From NCBI RefSeq assembly GCF_039852015.1, contig NZ_CP156626.1, forward strand, positions 806,001 to 870,000: DNA of 64,000 bases, given 5' to 3'. Shown in pieces: positions 63,475 to 64,000 of the stretch; the first letter of the stretch is position 1; the number at the start of each line of letters is the position of its first letter. This stretch comes from Robbsia sp. KACC 23696. Its GTDB lineage: Bacteria > Pseudomonadota > Gammaproteobacteria > Burkholderiales > Burkholderiaceae. The notes beneath the pieces were generated by a model. The model did no database searches, had not been told where the DNA came from, and was given only the letters and a program-made list of their open reading frames with translations. A program made the translations under genes and the position numbers.

Positions 63475-63771
63475 ATGAGCAACGCAGAAGACAAAGGCGC
63501 GCATCACGTCGTGATGTATAGCACCCAGGTATGTCCGTACTGCCAGATGGCGGAACGCTTGTTAAAGCAACGCGGTGTCGAGCATGTCGAGAAGATCTTG
63601 ATCGACAAGGACCCGGAGCAACGCGCTGCCATGATGGAAAAGACCGGCCGACGCACGGTGCCGCAGATTTATATCGGCGACACCCATGTCGGTGGGTATG
63701 ACGACCTCTCGGCGCTGGATCGCGCGGGCGGTCTGATGCCGCTGCTGGCTGGCGCGGTGACGGGCGGCTGA
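63475..63771 (+). CDS. grxC: Glutaredoxin 3
   Basis: A 98-aa glutathione-dependent disulfide reductase. ATG 63475 follows AGGAG with a 7-bp gap. The dithiol site is Cys20-Pro-Tyr-Cys23 in MYSTQVCPYCQMAERLL. The glutathione-binding TVPQIYIGDTHVGGYDDL contains the cis-Pro and GG. The N-terminus has about ten extra polar residues. It lies between the rhodanese gene and secB, an order kept in beta- and gammaproteobacteria. GshA and GshB in this window make its reductant. Confidence 0.95.
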   Translation: MSNAEDKGAHHVVMYSTQVCPYCQMAERLLKQRGVEHVEKILIDKDPEQRAAMMEKTGRRTVPQIYIGDTHVGGYDDLSALDRAGGLMPLLAGAVTGG

Positions 63772-63789
63772 GCAACGCGGCCGCCGTGC

Positions 63790-63814
63790 GACGCGGGTCG
63801 AGTCGGCCCGCGTC
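63790..63814. repeat. GC-rich hairpin between grxC and secB
   Basis: GACGCGGG (63790-63797) and CCCGCGTC (63807-63814) form an 8-bp stem with a 9-nt loop starting 19 bp after grxC. There is no T-tract. It may reduce read-through into secB. Confidence 0.45.
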
Positions 63815-63970
63815 GACGCGCCGCGGATCGCGCGCCGGGTAAACTGCGCGCCGTCCCTCGGCCCGATGCCCCTTGATGCTGGGCATGCGCGCGATAAGAC
63901 GCGCGACATGCTAGCGTATTGCACCGGCGATATGATCCGCATTTCGCCGGTTTATTTTCTGAGATTATCG

Positions 63971-64000
63971 ATGAGCGACAGCGACCAAAACGATCAGCCT
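63971..64000 (+). CDS. secB: Probable start of secB (export chaperone), cut by window edge
   Basis: Only ten codons are visible (MSDSDQNDQP), starting at ATG 63971 after GAGATTATCG. The acidic, Asp/Gln-rich start matches the N-terminus of Burkholderia-type SecB, and secB is the expected gene after rhodanese-grxC. The assignment rests on these ten residues and on gene order. Confidence 0.6.
   Translation, partial: MSDSDQNDQP

Overview
The window is about 64 kb of a high-GC (roughly 60-65% by eye) chromosome. Gene content and order point to a betaproteobacterium of the Burkholderiaceae (Burkholderia-like). The right-hand block comM - ubiK - glnK - amtB - gshA - gshB - EIIA-Man - ptsH - ptsI - moeB - ctpA - gpmA - rhodanese - grxC - secB is a typical Burkholderia-type order. 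I saw no rRNA, tRNA, insertion sequence, prophage or CRISPR array. Genus and species cannot be decided from the sequence alone.

Layout. (1) 1-10.4 kb: recC (5' end cut by the window edge), recB and recD, translationally coupled, encode the RecBCD recombination nuclease. (2) 10.4-14.1 kb: three minus-strand genes for exported proteins (alpha/beta hydrolase, ABM-type monooxygenase, orphan solute-binding protein) face a divergent LysR regulator. (3) 14.2-21.4 kb: two MocR (GntR-aminotransferase) regulators, a CLC chloride channel with CBS domains, a DMT exporter divergent from the second MocR, and a flavin reductase. (4) 21.4-23.1 kb: an accessory toxin-antitoxin module, a RES-domain toxin with a large HTH antitoxin, preceded by four tandem 9-bp repeats. 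(5) 23.1-33 kb: a chemoreceptor, two 14-TM DHA2 efflux pumps, another MFS transporter, an acyl-CoA thioesterase and NDH-2. (6) 33.4-41.1 kb: OmpW, ArgC, a PEBP-like protein, an RcsB-like response regulator whose receiver domain is split by about 190 residues, PyrE and two tandem DUF481 outer-membrane proteins. (7) 41.6-49 kb: malic enzyme MaeB, a TlpA-like thioredoxin, two lipoproteins, an MgtC-family protein and an unknown membrane protein, with a 488-bp AT-rich gap holding two consensus DnaA boxes. (8) 49-64 kb: the conserved core block listed above.

How the genes work together. RecBCD is a single machine. GlnK and AmtB form the ammonium uptake and sensing pair behind a sigma-54 promoter and a probable NtrC site. 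GshA and GshB make glutathione, which GrxC uses. EIIA-Man, HPr and EI form a phosphorelay with no sugar permease nearby, so its role is probably regulatory. Several conserved proteins (RecC, RecB, RecD, ComM, one MFS transporter, the response regulator) carry Ala/Asp/Gly/Ser-rich low-complexity insertions, a recurring peculiarity of this genome.

Limits. All calls come from reading motifs and layout; no database search was run. Start codons are stated with their reasons where they are ambiguous.
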